Shown here piece after piece: positions 42,571-52,363 of a stretch of 64,000 bases of DNA. The first letter of the stretch is position 1. Each line of letters starts with the position of its first letter. The notes beneath the pieces were generated by a model, which searched no databases, was not told where the DNA came from, and was given only the letters and a program-made list of their open reading frames with translations. Origin of the DNA: Magnetococcus marinus MC-1 (lineage in GTDB: Bacteria > Pseudomonadota > Magnetococcia > Magnetococcales > Magnetococcaceae); NCBI RefSeq assembly GCF_000014865.1, contig NC_008576.1, positions 2,137,501 through 2,201,500 of the forward strand. The letters run 5' to 3'. The position numbers and the translations under genes are program-made.

Positions 42571-43023
42571 TTAGTTATTTTCCCCCTCACCCCAGCTCTG
42601 GTTGACATAGAGGCGGGGATTGTGGAAGGCCTTGGCAGGGGGCATTTTGCGCCCTTCCATACCCGGCTTGGGGGGTTCGGGCTCGGGGGCGTCCAGACCC
42701 TCTTTGGCGGCTTCCATAAAAAAGTTTTGCATGGGGGTGTGGCTTAATAGGCCGTCCAAAATGGCTTGGCTAAGGGGTGCGTAACCCAGAATGTTTAAAA
42801 TTTCGCGCTCGCTGCACTGCACAAAGCCTTGGCCCACCATTTTTTTCTTGGGGTCGGTGCTGCCCTCGCGAATCTCCACGCGAAACTTGGCAATGCCCTT
42901 GCCGGCCTGCTGGGGATACTCCCAGCCATGCAGATGCACGCTAATGGCCAATCGGGGCACATCCTCATATCCCTCATACAGGGTTTCCATGATCGTGGTC
43001 TTGTTATTAAAGTAGATTTCCAT
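42571..43023 (-). CDS. Hypothetical protein of 150 residues
   Basis: I do not recognise the family. The protein starts MEIYFNNKTTIMETLYEGYE, is soluble, and has a beta-rich first half with an HLHGWEYP motif and a proline/glutamate-rich segment (APEPEPPKPGMEG) before a short C-terminal tail. No signal peptide or membrane helix is seen. ATG 43023 is preferred; a GTG at 43029 is possible. It lies about 100 bp downstream of recN on the same strand and may belong to that transcript. Confidence 0.65.
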   Translation of the reverse strand: MEIYFNNKTTIMETLYEGYEDVPRLAISVHLHGWEYPQQAGKGIAKFRVEIREGSTDPKKKMVGQGFVQCSEREILNILGYAPLSQAILDGLLSHTPMQNFFMEAAKEGLDAPEPEPPKPGMEGRKMPPAKAFHNPRLYVNQSWGEGENN

Positions 43024-43121
43024 GCTCACTCTTCTCTCTTGGGCAGCAGGGCCAAGGTAGCCTGCTTCACTTGTTCAGCCCATGCGCCTGGCGTGGGTGG
43101 GTACCCTAAGCGCTCCTGGGG

Positions 43122-44804
43122 TTAACGTTTATTCCGGGCCGCTTGTAGCAGCGCTTCAGCATTTTCCCGAGCCGAATCGGTAATGGTATCACCGGCCAGC
43201 ATGCGGGCCAACTCCTCGACCTGGGCGGTGGCCTCTAAGCGCACCATCTGGGTGTGGGTGCGCCCCTTCTCCATCACCTTCTCCACCCGGTAGTGTACAT
43301 GCCCATAAGCCGCTACCTGGGGTAGGTGGGTGATGGAAAAGACCTGACGATTGGCCGCCGCCACCCGCTCCAACTTGGAACCAATGGCCGCCGCCACGCG
43401 ACCACCCACCCCGACATCCACCTCGTCAAAAATGAGGGTGGGCACCGTCACCGCATCCGCCAGCACGGTTTTAAGAGCCAGCATCAGACGCGCAAGTTCC
43501 CCACCCGAGGCAACTTGGCGCAGGGGCTTCAAGGGCTCGCCGGGGTTGGCGCTCACTAAAAATTCAGCCTCCTCCATGCCCCGGCTATGCAGATCCTCGG
43601 CTTGACGGGGGGTAAAGGAGACCGCAAAACGGGTGCCGCTCATATAGAGATCTTGCAGTTGTTTCTCAACCTCACGGGCCAGGGTGTCCGACGCCCGACG
43701 CCGCCCTTTGCTCAACTGAGCGGCCTCCTGCAAATAGCGTTTTTTAGCAGACGCCACCGCTTGCAAGAGGGTGCTCTCGCCTTCGTCCAGGCGATCCAGA
43801 GCATCCAGCTCTTCCCGCCACTGGGCAACCAGCGCTTCCAGTTCATCGGGCTCGCGGCGATGCTTGCGGGCCAGCCGTTTAATCACCTCCAACCGCTCTT
43901 CCAACTCTTGCAAGGCCAAGGGGTCGGTCTCTAGGCTGTTTTCATAGTGGCGGACCCGCTCGGCGGCATCCTCCAACTCATACTGAGCCGAACGAATCGC
44001 TTGCGCCACCGCCTCCAAATCTGGATCCATGCGCATGGCACTCTCCAGCATATTGGCCGCCCCCCCGGCGGTACTGATGGCGGCATATTCCGACTCGGAG
44101 AGCAGTTGCAACGCCCCTTGGGCCGCTTCAGCCAAGCGGCCAGCATGGGCCAGACGGGTGCGTTGATGTTCCAACTCCTGCTCCTCACCGGGGTAGACCC
44201 CAGCGGTCTCCAGCTCTTCGAGTTGGAAAGAGAGAAAAGCGCGGCGTTCGGCGGCATCCCTGCCTTTTTCCCGGAGCTGCTCCAGGGCTTTATGGCTCTC
44301 ATACCAACTGCGGTAGAGGGTTTTGACCTGTTGAGCGTGGGGCTGCTGTTCGCCAAAGGCGTCCAAAATATCCAGATGCCCACGGGGGTGGACCAAAGAT
44401 TGATGGTCATGTTGACCATGGATATCTACCAATAACGCACCCAACTCTGCCAGGGTGGTGACGGGCACGGGGGTTTCGTTGATGTAGGCTTTACCCCGGC
44501 CTTTGCTGCTGATAACACGGCGTAGGTAGATGCCCTCATCCTCCCGATCCAGATCCTGTGCTTGCAACCAATCCCAGGCTGGATGTTGAGCCGGGGGGAT
44601 GAAATAGCCCGACACCATGGCTCGCTCAGAGCCGGTACGGATCAAGCCAGCATCGGCCCGTTCCCCTAAGATCAAGCCCAGGGAGTCCAGGATAATGGAT
44701 TTTCCTGCCCCGGTTTCGCCGGTAATCACCGAAAGGCCGGGGCCAAACTCCAGCTCTAGGCGTTCAATGAGGGCGACATGCTCAATGGTGAGTTGACGTA
44801 ACAT
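43122..44804 (-). CDS. recN: DNA repair protein RecN
   Basis: 560 residues, SMC-like. Walker A GETGAGKSII lies at 29-38, a long coiled-coil middle (about 150-380) follows, and the C-terminal half carries the signature SGGELARLMLALK and Walker B LIFDEVDVGVGG. It acts in double-strand-break repair. It follows nadK after only 3 bp, so the DUF815-nadK-recN run on the minus strand is an operon. nadK-recN is a known proteobacterial pairing. Confidence 0.96.
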   Translation of the reverse strand: MLRQLTIEHVALIERLELEFGPGLSVITGETGAGKSIILDSLGLILGERADAGLIRTGSERAMVSGYFIPPAQHPAWDWLQAQDLDREDEGIYLRRVISSKGRGKAYINETPVPVTTLAELGALLVDIHGQHDHQSLVHPRGHLDILDAFGEQQPHAQQVKTLYRSWYESHKALEQLREKGRDAAERRAFLSFQLEELETAGVYPGEEQELEHQRTRLAHAGRLAEAAQGALQLLSESEYAAISTAGGAANMLESAMRMDPDLEAVAQAIRSAQYELEDAAERVRHYENSLETDPLALQELEERLEVIKRLARKHRREPDELEALVAQWREELDALDRLDEGESTLLQAVASAKKRYLQEAAQLSKGRRRASDTLAREVEKQLQDLYMSGTRFAVSFTPRQAEDLHSRGMEEAEFLVSANPGEPLKPLRQVASGGELARLMLALKTVLADAVTVPTLIFDEVDVGVGGRVAAAIGSKLERVAAANRQVFSITHLPQVAAYGHVHYRVEKVMEKGRTHTQMVRLEATAQVEELARMLAGDTITDSARENAEALLQAARNKR

Positions 44805-44807
44805 GGT

Positions 44808-45719
44808 TTAGCGATCATCAGCTGGACGCAGTGAGAGATCCCGCTTGGTGCCAACGGTTTCGGCCCAATGCAGTTTTTTACGTAAGATATCATAGTAGTT
44901 GCGGTCTGGGGAGTGGATGACCCGCAAAGAGCGATCCGATTTGCGAATAACAATCTCATCGCCATCCAGCAAGGGTACTCCGGTCTGCCCATCCAGGGTG
45001 AGCAGGCGGTCGGGTTCGTTTTGGGTTAAACGAAAGCTGATTTGACCGTCGCCGGGCACCGCAATGGGGCGGTTGCTGAGGGTGTGGGGGCAGATGGGGT
45101 TGATAATGATGGTGTCCAGCCGGGGATGGATAATCGGGCCCCCCGCCGACAGCGAGTAACCCGTTGAGCCGGTGGGGGTGGCCACAATCAGGCCATCGGC
45201 GCGGCTGGTAAAGACGTGTTGACCGTTGATGGAGACCTGAAACTCCATCATACGGGCCAGATGCCCCTTGTGGGCCACCACATCATTGAGCACATGGTGA
45301 CTGAGCACCTCGCCACTTTCGCGGCGGATAAAGGCGGTGAGCATCATGCGGTCTTCCACGTTGTAGTGACCGGCAAACACCTCTTTAAGGTTGTCATACA
45401 TCTCGTCATAGCTAACTTCGGTAAGAAAGCCCAAACGGCCCATATTTACCCCCAGGACCGGCACTTTCCAACGCAGCACATCGCGGGCGGCACCAATAAA
45501 GGTGCCGTCGCCCCCCAGTACAATCACCAAATCTTGCCCCTCGCCAATATCCTCAAGGGGTTTGATGGCCGCCAGCTTTGGGCTGATATTGGCCGCTTTG
45601 GCGGCCTCGGCGGTGACGGTTACTCGGCGATGCTGTTTGTTGAGCCACTCGGTCAACTCACTGGTGGCCCGAATGGCCATGGGATCCGAGAGTTTGGTGA
45701 CCAGACCAATGCTGTTCAT
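44808..45719 (-). CDS. nadK: NAD kinase
   Basis: 303 residues. The catalytic GGDG motif is at 69-72 (IVLGGDGTFIGA), followed by NMGRLGFLTEV and, later, the conserved GSTGYSLSAGGPIIHP. It phosphorylates NAD to NADP. It starts 8 bp after the stop of the DUF815 gene and ends 3 bp before recN. Confidence 0.96.
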   Translation of the reverse strand: MNSIGLVTKLSDPMAIRATSELTEWLNKQHRRVTVTAEAAKAANISPKLAAIKPLEDIGEGQDLVIVLGGDGTFIGAARDVLRWKVPVLGVNMGRLGFLTEVSYDEMYDNLKEVFAGHYNVEDRMMLTAFIRRESGEVLSHHVLNDVVAHKGHLARMMEFQVSINGQHVFTSRADGLIVATPTGSTGYSLSAGGPIIHPRLDTIIINPICPHTLSNRPIAVPGDGQISFRLTQNEPDRLLTLDGQTGVPLLDGDEIVIRKSDRSLRVIHSPDRNYYDILRKKLHWAETVGTKRDLSLRPADDR

Positions 45720-45727
45720 AATATGTC

Positions 45728-46618
45728 CTATTTTTTTAGATCGCCGCAGGCGATACGTCCGCCGAGATCCAGCATAAATTGGTGCGCCACACGGCCACTA
45801 CGGGCGCCACGGGTGCGTGACCAGCATAGCGCCTCGCGGTGCAAAGTGGATTCATCAATCTCCAACTGTAGCCGTTTCGCGGTGCTGCTTACAACATCCA
45901 GATAGGTTTGTTGATCAAATGGGTGAAATCCCAGCCACAAACCAAAGCGATCGGATAGGCTTATGCGCTCTTCATGGCTCTCTTGTGGGTGCATCTCCTG
46001 GCTAGGCTGGGGGCCATGGTCGGCAAAATGTTTGGGCATAAGATGCCGCCGGTTGGAGGTGGCGTAGATTAACAGATTATCGGGTTTGGCCTCTAGCCCC
46101 CCCTCTAAAATGGCTTTTAACGTTTTATAAGAGACCTCACTCTCCTCAAAGGAGAGGTCGTCGCAAAAGAGAATAAAACGATAGGGCAGGGGGCGGATCT
46201 GGGTTAGGAGTTGGGGTAGATGGTTAAGATCCTCCTTTTGGATCTCGATAAGCCGCAATCCCTGGGGGGCAAAGGCATTGCCCAAGGCCTTGACCAGCGA
46301 GGATTTACCGGTGCCCCGGCTGCCCCAGAGCAGCGCATGGTTGGCGCCATGTCCTTGCACAAACTGCTGGGTGTTGCGGGTTAAAATCTCTTTAATGCGG
46401 TCAATGCCATAGAGATGTTCCAGCTTGATGGGGTCGCTATGGTTAACCGCTAACCAACGAAAACCCCCATGGGGCTTGCTTTGCCAGCGATAGGCCGGGT
46501 TGTGGGCCAGGATGCCCATATCGGGTGGGGGATCATCTTCCCCCCGGCGTAGAAAGCGTTCCAAGGCAGCCAGCATACGGTTCAAGCGGCGCTGTAGGGC
46601 GATGGGTTGCGTATTCAT
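45728..46618 (-). CDS. DUF815 / COG2607-type AAA ATPase
   Basis: 296 residues. The Walker A GSRGTGKSSLVKAL lies near 100, and a likely Walker B is FILFCDDLSFEE. The NHSDPIKLEHLYGIDRIKE segment and the RFGLWLGFHPFDQQTY region match DUF815 proteins I recall from alphaproteobacteria. The function is not established; it resembles a chaperone-like ATPase. It is first in the minus-strand run with nadK and recN. Confidence 0.8.
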   Translation of the reverse strand: MNTQPIALQRRLNRMLAALERFLRRGEDDPPPDMGILAHNPAYRWQSKPHGGFRWLAVNHSDPIKLEHLYGIDRIKEILTRNTQQFVQGHGANHALLWGSRGTGKSSLVKALGNAFAPQGLRLIEIQKEDLNHLPQLLTQIRPLPYRFILFCDDLSFEESEVSYKTLKAILEGGLEAKPDNLLIYATSNRRHLMPKHFADHGPQPSQEMHPQESHEERISLSDRFGLWLGFHPFDQQTYLDVVSSTAKRLQLEIDESTLHREALCWSRTRGARSGRVAHQFMLDLGGRIACGDLKK

Positions 46619-46777
46619 GGAGAATCCTGGTCTTTTCGTAAAGAGGGGGCTTTTGCCCAGGGTGGAAATCCCCTATTATGGAGAACTCTGTGGATGTTGC
46701 GCAAGACAAGCAAACATTCGCGCCCTATTCCTATGCCCAAGCGGTGGTTTTGTACCATCCTTGGTTGAATAATCGTT

Positions 46778-47587
46778 ATGGACCATAATGTGAATAACTG
46801 CCAACTTCCCCTCAGTGATGTACAGTCCCGTCAGGATCACCGTCGCTTGGATATTGACAAGGTCGGGGTGAAAAATATTCGTTACCCCATCGTGGTTAAA
46901 GATCGCAGCGTGGGTAGCCAATCCACCACCGCACGTATCAATATGTATGTTAATCTGCCCCACCAATTTAAAGGGACCCACATGTCCCGTTTTTTAGAGG
47001 TGTTGGCAGAAAATCAGCGGGCCATTTCGATTGAAAATCTACCCAAGCTGCTCAAAGAGGTAAAACAGCGCCTGGATGCAGAAGAGGCCCATATTGAGTT
47101 GGATTTTCCCTATTTTATCACCAAAAAAGCGCCGGTTTCTGGTGTTGAGGCGCTTATGGACTACCAAGTCCACTTCTCTGGCGTGATGCGGGGGAATGCC
47201 TATCAACTCACCCTAACGGTGGAGGTGCCCGTTACCTCACTGTGCCCCTGCTCCAAGGAGATTAGTGCCTATGGGGCGCATAATCAACGCTCCCACGTTA
47301 AGGTTTCTGTGCAGTTTAGCCAGTTTGTCTGGATTGAAGAGGTGGTGGATCTGGTGGAGCGAAATGCCTCCTGCGAGCTGTTTACCATTCTCAAACGCCC
47401 GGATGAAAAATTTGTTACCGAAAAAGCCTATGATAACCCCAAGTTTGTGGAAGACATGGTGCGTGATCTGGCGGATGAACTGACCCACGATCCACGCATT
47501 AGCTGGTTTGCGGTGGAGTCAGAAAACTTTGAATCCATTCATAACCATTCGGCCTATGCCTTTATCGAAGGCGGCCAACGGAGCTAA
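46778..47587 (+). CDS. folE2: GTP cyclohydrolase FolE2
   Basis: 269 residues of the COG1469 type IB enzyme, which makes 7,8-dihydroneopterin triphosphate from GTP and can use manganese instead of zinc. Key features are [19 protein letters not shown], the catalytic cysteine region [23 protein letters not shown] and HNHSAYAF near the end. The start is ATG 46778. It begins a plus-strand run with proS, 5 bp downstream. In some bacteria FolE2 is expressed under zinc limitation; no Zur box was recognised here. Confidence 0.92.
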   Translation: MDHNVNNCQLPLSDVQSRQDHRRLDIDKVGVKNIRYPIVVKDRSVGSQSTTARINMYVNLPHQFKGTHMSRFLEVLAENQRAISIENLPKLLKEVKQRLDAEEAHIELDFPYFITKKAPVSGVEALMDYQVHFSGVMRGNAYQLTLTVEVPVTSLCPCSKEISAYGAHNQRSHVKVSVQFSQFVWIEEVVDLVERNASCELFTILKRPDEKFVTEKAYDNPKFVEDMVRDLADELTHDPRISWFAVESENFESIHNHSAYAFIEGGQRS

Positions 47588-47592
47588 CAGCC

Positions 47593-49323
47593 ATGCGTTT
47601 CAGCCAGACCCTTATTCCGACCCTTAAGGAGGAGCCCAGCGAGGCTCAAGTTATCTCCCATAAACTTATGCTGCGCGCCGGACTGATCCGTCAGTTGGGG
47701 GCGGGTATCTATACTTGGCTGCCCATGGGGCTTAAAGTCTTGCGTAAAGTCGAGACCATCGTCCGTCAAGAGATGGACCGGGCGGGTGCGCAGGAGGTGT
47801 TGATGCCCTCCATCCAACCCGCCGAGTTGTGGGAGGAGTCGGGACGGTGGAAAATGTATGGCAAAGAGCTGCTGCGCATTACCGATCGGCATAATCGCTC
47901 GTTTTGCTACGGCCCTACCCACGAAGAGGTGATCTCTGATCTGGTGCGTCGCGAGATCCACTCCTACAAACAGTTGCCCGCCAATTTTTATCAGATCCAG
48001 ACCAAGTTTCGCGACGAGGTGCGCCCGCGCTTTGGCATCATGCGGGGACGCGAATTTTTGATGAAGGATGCCTACTCCTTTGACATAGACGAGGCTGCTT
48101 TGGACAAGAGCTATCGGCTTATGTTCGAGGCCTACAATAAAATCTTTAACCGACTGGATCTTAAATTTCGCCCGGTGGAGGCCGACACCGGGGCCATTGG
48201 TGGGGCCTCATCCCACGAGTTCCACGTGCTGGCCCAATCGGGGGAGGATGTCATTGCCTCGTGTACCCATTGTCAGTATGCGGCAAATTTAGAGAAGGCG
48301 TTTGGTATTGCGGTGGATCTGGATGGTGGTGTGCCCGAAGCCATGGTGCGGGTGGCGACCCCTGGCCAAAAGAGCATTGAAGAGGTTGCGGCCTTTTTGA
48401 AAATGGATAAAGCGCGCACCGTTAAGTGCCTTACTTGGCACGATCCAGAGGCCGATCAATGGTATTTGCTGCTGTTGCGGGGGGATCATACCCTTAACGA
48501 AGTTAAGGCGTGTAATGCCACGGCACCGTTGGCGCAAATTCCCGCGCCAGAGAAAGCCGTAGAAGCGTTGGGTGTGGCGGTGGGGTACCTGGGCGCAGTG
48601 GGGGCCGAGAAATTCAATAAACCGGTTAAAATTTTGGCCGACAGTGCTCTGCGCGATGTTACCAATATGGTGTGTGGTGCCAATGAAGAGGGGTACCATC
48701 TGACCGGGGTCAACTGGCAACGGGATCTGCCCAAGCCTGAGTTTGTGGATCTGCGCAATGTGGAAGAGGGGGATGGCTGTCCCCGCTGTGGCCCGGGTAG
48801 TATGGAGTTGAGTCGGGGTATTGAAGTGGGCCATGTGTTTAAATTGGGCTACAAATATTCCGAGGCCATGGGGGTCAAGGTGTTGGACGAGGATGGCAAA
48901 GAGAAGCCCCTTATCATGGGCTGTTATGGCATTGGTGTCTCCCGCATTGTGGCAGCGGCCATTGAGCAGAATCATGATGAAAATGGGATTATCTGGCCCC
49001 TTGCCATTGCCCCGTTTGAGGTTGAAGTGGTGGTGATGAACCCCAATGAGAGCGACGCCATGGAGAAGGCCGAAGAGATCACCGCGCAGTTGCAGGCCGG
49101 TCAGTTAGAGGTTCTACTGGATGATCGCGATGAGCGGGCCGGTTCCAAGTTTAAAGATGCCGATCTGCTGGGAGCACCGTATCGGGTGCTGGTGGGCGGG
49201 CGAGCCTTTAAAGAGGGGGTTTGCGAAGTGAAAAACCGCCGCAGTGGAGTGGTGGAGAAGATCCCTGTGGAGTCGGTGGTGGAGACCCTATTGCAGTGGT
49301 TAGCCCAAGAAAAAAAGGCTTAG
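47593..49323 (+). CDS. proS: Prolyl-tRNA synthetase
   Basis: 576 residues, the bacterial type with an insertion editing domain (about 225-390, YbaK-like). The class II motifs appear as MRFSQTLIPTL at the start, RDEVRPRFGIMRGREFLMKDAYSF (motif 2, in two pieces), and GCYGIGVSRIVAAAIEQ (motif 3). A C-terminal anticodon-binding domain follows. A strong hairpin lies 30 bp after the stop. Confidence 0.97.
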   Translation: MRFSQTLIPTLKEEPSEAQVISHKLMLRAGLIRQLGAGIYTWLPMGLKVLRKVETIVRQEMDRAGAQEVLMPSIQPAELWEESGRWKMYGKELLRITDRHNRSFCYGPTHEEVISDLVRREIHSYKQLPANFYQIQTKFRDEVRPRFGIMRGREFLMKDAYSFDIDEAALDKSYRLMFEAYNKIFNRLDLKFRPVEADTGAIGGASSHEFHVLAQSGEDVIASCTHCQYAANLEKAFGIAVDLDGGVPEAMVRVATPGQKSIEEVAAFLKMDKARTVKCLTWHDPEADQWYLLLLRGDHTLNEVKACNATAPLAQIPAPEKAVEALGVAVGYLGAVGAEKFNKPVKILADSALRDVTNMVCGANEEGYHLTGVNWQRDLPKPEFVDLRNVEEGDGCPRCGPGSMELSRGIEVGHVFKLGYKYSEAMGVKVLDEDGKEKPLIMGCYGIGVSRIVAAAIEQNHDENGIIWPLAIAPFEVEVVVMNPNESDAMEKAEEITAQLQAGQLEVLLDDRDERAGSKFKDADLLGAPYRVLVGGRAFKEGVCEVKNRRSGVVEKIPVESVVETLLQWLAQEKKA

Positions 49324-49355
49324 TGGAAGCTTGAAAGCGCCGAAGTTGATGGATC

Positions 49356-49393
49356 GCAAGCCCGGTTATCCCCTGAGGGATGACCGGGCTTGC
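49356..49393. repeat. 17-bp hairpin after proS
   Basis: GCAAGCCCGGTTATCCC (49356-49372) pairs with 49377-49393 with one G-U pair and a 4-nt loop. There is no T-run, so termination is uncertain. It may be an mRNA processing or stability element. Confidence 0.65.
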
Positions 49394-49471
49394 AAACGTG
49401 TTGCAGTAAACCTTACATGTGGGGGTTCTATGGGGCCTTGCATGATCCAGTAAGCCAAACCCGGGAGAGTG

Positions 49472-49951
49472 ATGATGGCGGAGCGATTTTTAGAGGCCCT
49501 GCGAGAGGCCGTGCAGGAGATAGCAGAAACCATGCTCTTTACCGAGGTAGCGTGTGGCTCATGGCGGCAGGGTGGTTCACCGCTGGCGGTGGCGTACAGT
49601 GCGGTTTTGGGTTACAGTGGTAATTTGCGGGGGAGTTTTGCGCTCTCAGCAGGAGAGGCCGGGGCGATGGTGCTGGCCAGTGCATTGCTGGGGGAAGAGC
49701 GCAGCCAGATGGATGATGAGATGGAAGATGCCTTCTGTGAAATGGCCAATATGATGGCAGGAGGCATGCAAAGCCGTATGGAATCGCTCTTGGGGCCAGT
49801 TAAGTTGAGTACCCCTATGGTGATCCAAGGAGCGGGGCACAAGGTGCGCAGTGAAAAGCATTATGCGTGTATCAGTCAAGATTTTTCCATTGCTGCACAG
49901 CCGTTTTGTGTCCATATCTTTTACGATATTGAATCATTAAAGTCTCTGTAG
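49472..49951 (+). CDS. CheX/CheC-like chemotaxis phosphatase domain protein 1
   Basis: 159 residues. The CheX fold motif is visible as DEMEDAFCEMANMMAGG with the conserved E-x-x-N pair that carries out CheY-P dephosphorylation, followed by STPMVIQG and a beta-rich end. An N-terminal helix LREAVQEIAETMLF fits. GTG 49469 and ATGs 49472/49475 are alternative starts after GGGAGAG. The next gene is a paralogue 16 bp downstream. Confidence 0.8.
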   Translation: MMAERFLEALREAVQEIAETMLFTEVACGSWRQGGSPLAVAYSAVLGYSGNLRGSFALSAGEAGAMVLASALLGEERSQMDDEMEDAFCEMANMMAGGMQSRMESLLGPVKLSTPMVIQGAGHKVRSEKHYACISQDFSIAAQPFCVHIFYDIESLKSL

Positions 49952-49967
49952 CCATAGGTGAACGCAG

Positions 49968-50621
49968 ATGCATGAGCGATTGATTGAGGCCGTTAAAGAA
50001 GCGGTTCACGAGATTGTCGAAACCATGCTCTTTATGGAGGTGGAATCTGGTCCGGGCGGTGTTGGGCGCGCCAAGCAGGCCGAGAATATCTGTGCGGTGG
50101 TGGGGTACAATCAGGGGTTGGAGGGCAGTGTGCGGCTGTCGGCCCCGACCGCAGGGGCGCTCAAGGTAGCTGGGGCGCTGCTGGGGGAAGAGCGGGATAG
50201 CATGGATGCCGAAATGCAGGATGGTTTTGGCGAGATGGCCAATATGGTGGCAGGGGGCATACAATCCCGTTTAGAGGCCGACTTGGGTGCCATTGGCATG
50301 ACCCCGCCCATGGTGGTACGGGGAAATAACTATGAGGTGGATGGGGCGACCGGCTTTGAGGTGGTGCATCAGCTCTTTACCCTAGAGGGGGAGCTGTTTT
50401 TCTGCGAGATCTATTTTGATGTGGGAATGGCCGATGCCGTAGAGTCGAGCAAAATGCCGGAAGAACCGGCCCATGTCACGCAGATTAAACAGACCCTAAC
50501 CAGCGGCTTGGAGCCGATACTGGCGGAACTGGCCCGGCCTATGGTGCAAAAAGAGCTGCCACGTATTGCCGAGCGGGTGATTCAAGAGGCGATTGATCAG
50601 GTACAACGCGCAGCTGTATAA
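49968..50621 (+). CDS. CheX/CheC-like chemotaxis phosphatase domain protein 2
   Basis: 217 residues, clearly paralogous to the upstream gene: AVHEIVETMLFMEVES, AGALLGEERDSMDAEMQD, then GEMANMVAGGIQSRLE with the same E-x-x-N pair. After the CheX fold (about 1-155) a C-terminal helical extension of about 60 residues (VQKELPRIAERVIQEAIDQ) resembles an amphipathic coiled-coil or targeting tail that the first copy lacks. No che genes are adjacent. A strong bidirectional terminator follows. Confidence 0.8.
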   Translation: MHERLIEAVKEAVHEIVETMLFMEVESGPGGVGRAKQAENICAVVGYNQGLEGSVRLSAPTAGALKVAGALLGEERDSMDAEMQDGFGEMANMVAGGIQSRLEADLGAIGMTPPMVVRGNNYEVDGATGFEVVHQLFTLEGELFFCEIYFDVGMADAVESSKMPEEPAHVTQIKQTLTSGLEPILAELARPMVQKELPRIAERVIQEAIDQVQRAAV

Positions 50622-50674
50622 GGTGGGGCGCGTTTAAGGTCTGCTTAAAGTCTGCTTGGGGTCGCTCTGAACAA

Positions 50675-50714
50675 ACCGAAGGGGGCTATTCATAAGCCCC
50701 CTTCGGTTTTTTTT
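50675..50714. terminator. Bidirectional terminator between CheX-like gene 2 and nadB
   Basis: ACCGAAGGGGGCT (50675-50687), a 7-nt loop, AGCCCCCTTCGGT (50695-50707), then eight T (50707-50714). It ends the plus-strand cheX pair; the stop of minus-strand nadB lies 30 bp beyond it. Confidence 0.9.
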
Positions 50715-50743
50715 AGGAGGGGGTATCCACTACTAATAGGCCA

Positions 50744-52363
50744 CTACTCAATGGGCAGCACGGTCTCTTTGAGCCAGCGGGCATCATCCCGCTCGGGGTA
50801 GTCGGTGGTGTAGTGGAGGCCACGGCTCTCCTTGCGGTGCTGGGAGCTACGAATAATCAAATGGGCCACCAAGGCCAGATTGCGCAGTTCAATCAGGTTT
50901 TGGCTGACCTTGCAGTTCCAGTAATACTCATTGATCTCCTGCATCACCATTTCAATGCGTCGGCGGGCGCGGGCTAGGCGCTGGTTGCTGCGCACAATGC
51001 CTACATAATCCCACATAAAACGCCGGATCTCCTGCCAATCGTGGGCGATTAAGATCTCTTCTTCGCAACTGCCTGCTTCATAACTATCCCACAAGGGAAG
51101 GCGGGAGAGCACGGGGCGATCTTCCCCAAACATTTTGCTGACAATGTCGTTATAGGCAGATTCCGAAAAGACCAAGCACTCCAGCAAACTGTTGCTGGCT
51201 AAGCGGTTGGCTCCGTGCAGGCCGGTGCTGGCTACCTCACCAATGGCATACAGAGACTCAATATCCGTTGCACCTTGCAAACCGGTAACAACCCCGCCGC
51301 AGGTATAGTGGGCAGCCGGTACCACGGGGATGGGCTCTTGGGTCATGTCGATGCCAAATTCAAGGCATTTTTCATAGATGGTGGGGAAGTGTGCCTTAAT
51401 AAAATCAGCACCCTTATGGCTGATATCCAGATGCACGCAGGGCTCGCCGGTGCGTTTCATTTCGTAGTCAATGGCGCGGGCCACAATATCCCGTGGGGCC
51501 AACTCCAGCAGAGGGTGGTGGCGCTCCATAAAGCGGGTTCCATCGGCCAACAAAAGATGCCCCCCTTCGCCACGTACCGCTTCGGAAACCAAGAAAGATT
51601 TGGCTTGTGGGTGGTAAAGGCAGGTGGGGTGGAACTGAATAAACTCCATGTTAGAGACCCGGCAGCCAGCACGATAGGCCATGGCAATGCCATCCCCAGT
51701 GGCTGTGTCGGGGTTGGAGGTGTAAAGATAGACCTTGCCCGCCCCGCCACTGGCTAAAATGGTAAAGCGGGCTTGGTAGGTGCGGATCACATCGGCTTCG
51801 GTATCCAGCGCATAACAGCCATAACAGCGATCTTTTTTGCCCGGTAGAAAATGGCCCAGTTTGTGGGCGGTAATGAGATCAATGGCGATCTGGTTGGGCA
51901 AAACTTCAATGTTGGGGTGGGCTTGTGCCTGTTTAATCAGGCTAAGCATCACCGCACGACCGGTGGCATCTGCCGCATGGATCACGCGGCGCCGGCTATG
52001 GCCACCCTCGCGGGTTAGGTGGTAGCTGTTGTTATCGGTTTTGTCAAAGGGGGTGCCCAGATCAATAAGATGCTGGATCATACGGGCGCCATTTTCCACC
52101 ACCAAGCGCACCGATTGGGGGTTGCACAGGCCCGCACCGGCGGTCATGGTATCTTCGTAGTGTAGGATGGTGCTGTCGTCCTCATCCAGCACCGCAGCGA
52201 TGCCGCCTTGGGCCATCATGCTGTTACAGTCGCCAATGGGGGCTTTGGTAAGCACCAGCACCTTGCCATGTTCGGCCAACCTGAGAGCCAGATCCAGACC
52301 AGTGGAACCACCGCCTAGAATCAGAAAATCGCTGACAAAACGGCGATGTTGAGCGCTAACCAT
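50744..52363 (-). CDS. nadB: L-aspartate oxidase
   Basis: 539 residues. A flavoprotein of the FrdA family for NAD synthesis: FAD motif FLILGGGSTGLDLALRLAE, DCNSMMAQGGIAAVLD (non-covalent FAD, Asn in place of the SdhA histidine), TREGGHSRRRVIHAAD, HPTCLYHP, and HYTCGGVVTG near the active site. A C-terminal helical domain follows (RFMWDYVGIVRSNQRL). It oxidises aspartate to iminoaspartate for NadA. Confidence 0.95.
   Translation of the reverse strand: MVSAQHRRFVSDFLILGGGSTGLDLALRLAEHGKVLVLTKAPIGDCNSMMAQGGIAAVLDEDDSTILHYEDTMTAGAGLCNPQSVRLVVENGARMIQHLIDLGTPFDKTDNNSYHLTREGGHSRRRVIHAADATGRAVMLSLIKQAQAHPNIEVLPNQIAIDLITAHKLGHFLPGKKDRCYGCYALDTEADVIRTYQARFTILASGGAGKVYLYTSNPDTATGDGIAMAYRAGCRVSNMEFIQFHPTCLYHPQAKSFLVSEAVRGEGGHLLLADGTRFMERHHPLLELAPRDIVARAIDYEMKRTGEPCVHLDISHKGADFIKAHFPTIYEKCLEFGIDMTQEPIPVVPAAHYTCGGVVTGLQGATDIESLYAIGEVASTGLHGANRLASNSLLECLVFSESAYNDIVSKMFGEDRPVLSRLPLWDSYEAGSCEEEILIAHDWQEIRRFMWDYVGIVRSNQRLARARRRIEMVMQEINEYYWNCKVSQNLIELRNLALVAHLIIRSSQHRKESRGLHYTTDYPERDDARWLKETVLPIE

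Noticed and set aside
50744-52363. Possible second fumarate reductase flavoprotein
   Set aside because: The lack of a paired iron-sulfur gene, the length and the signature motifs fit L-aspartate oxidase, a close relative.
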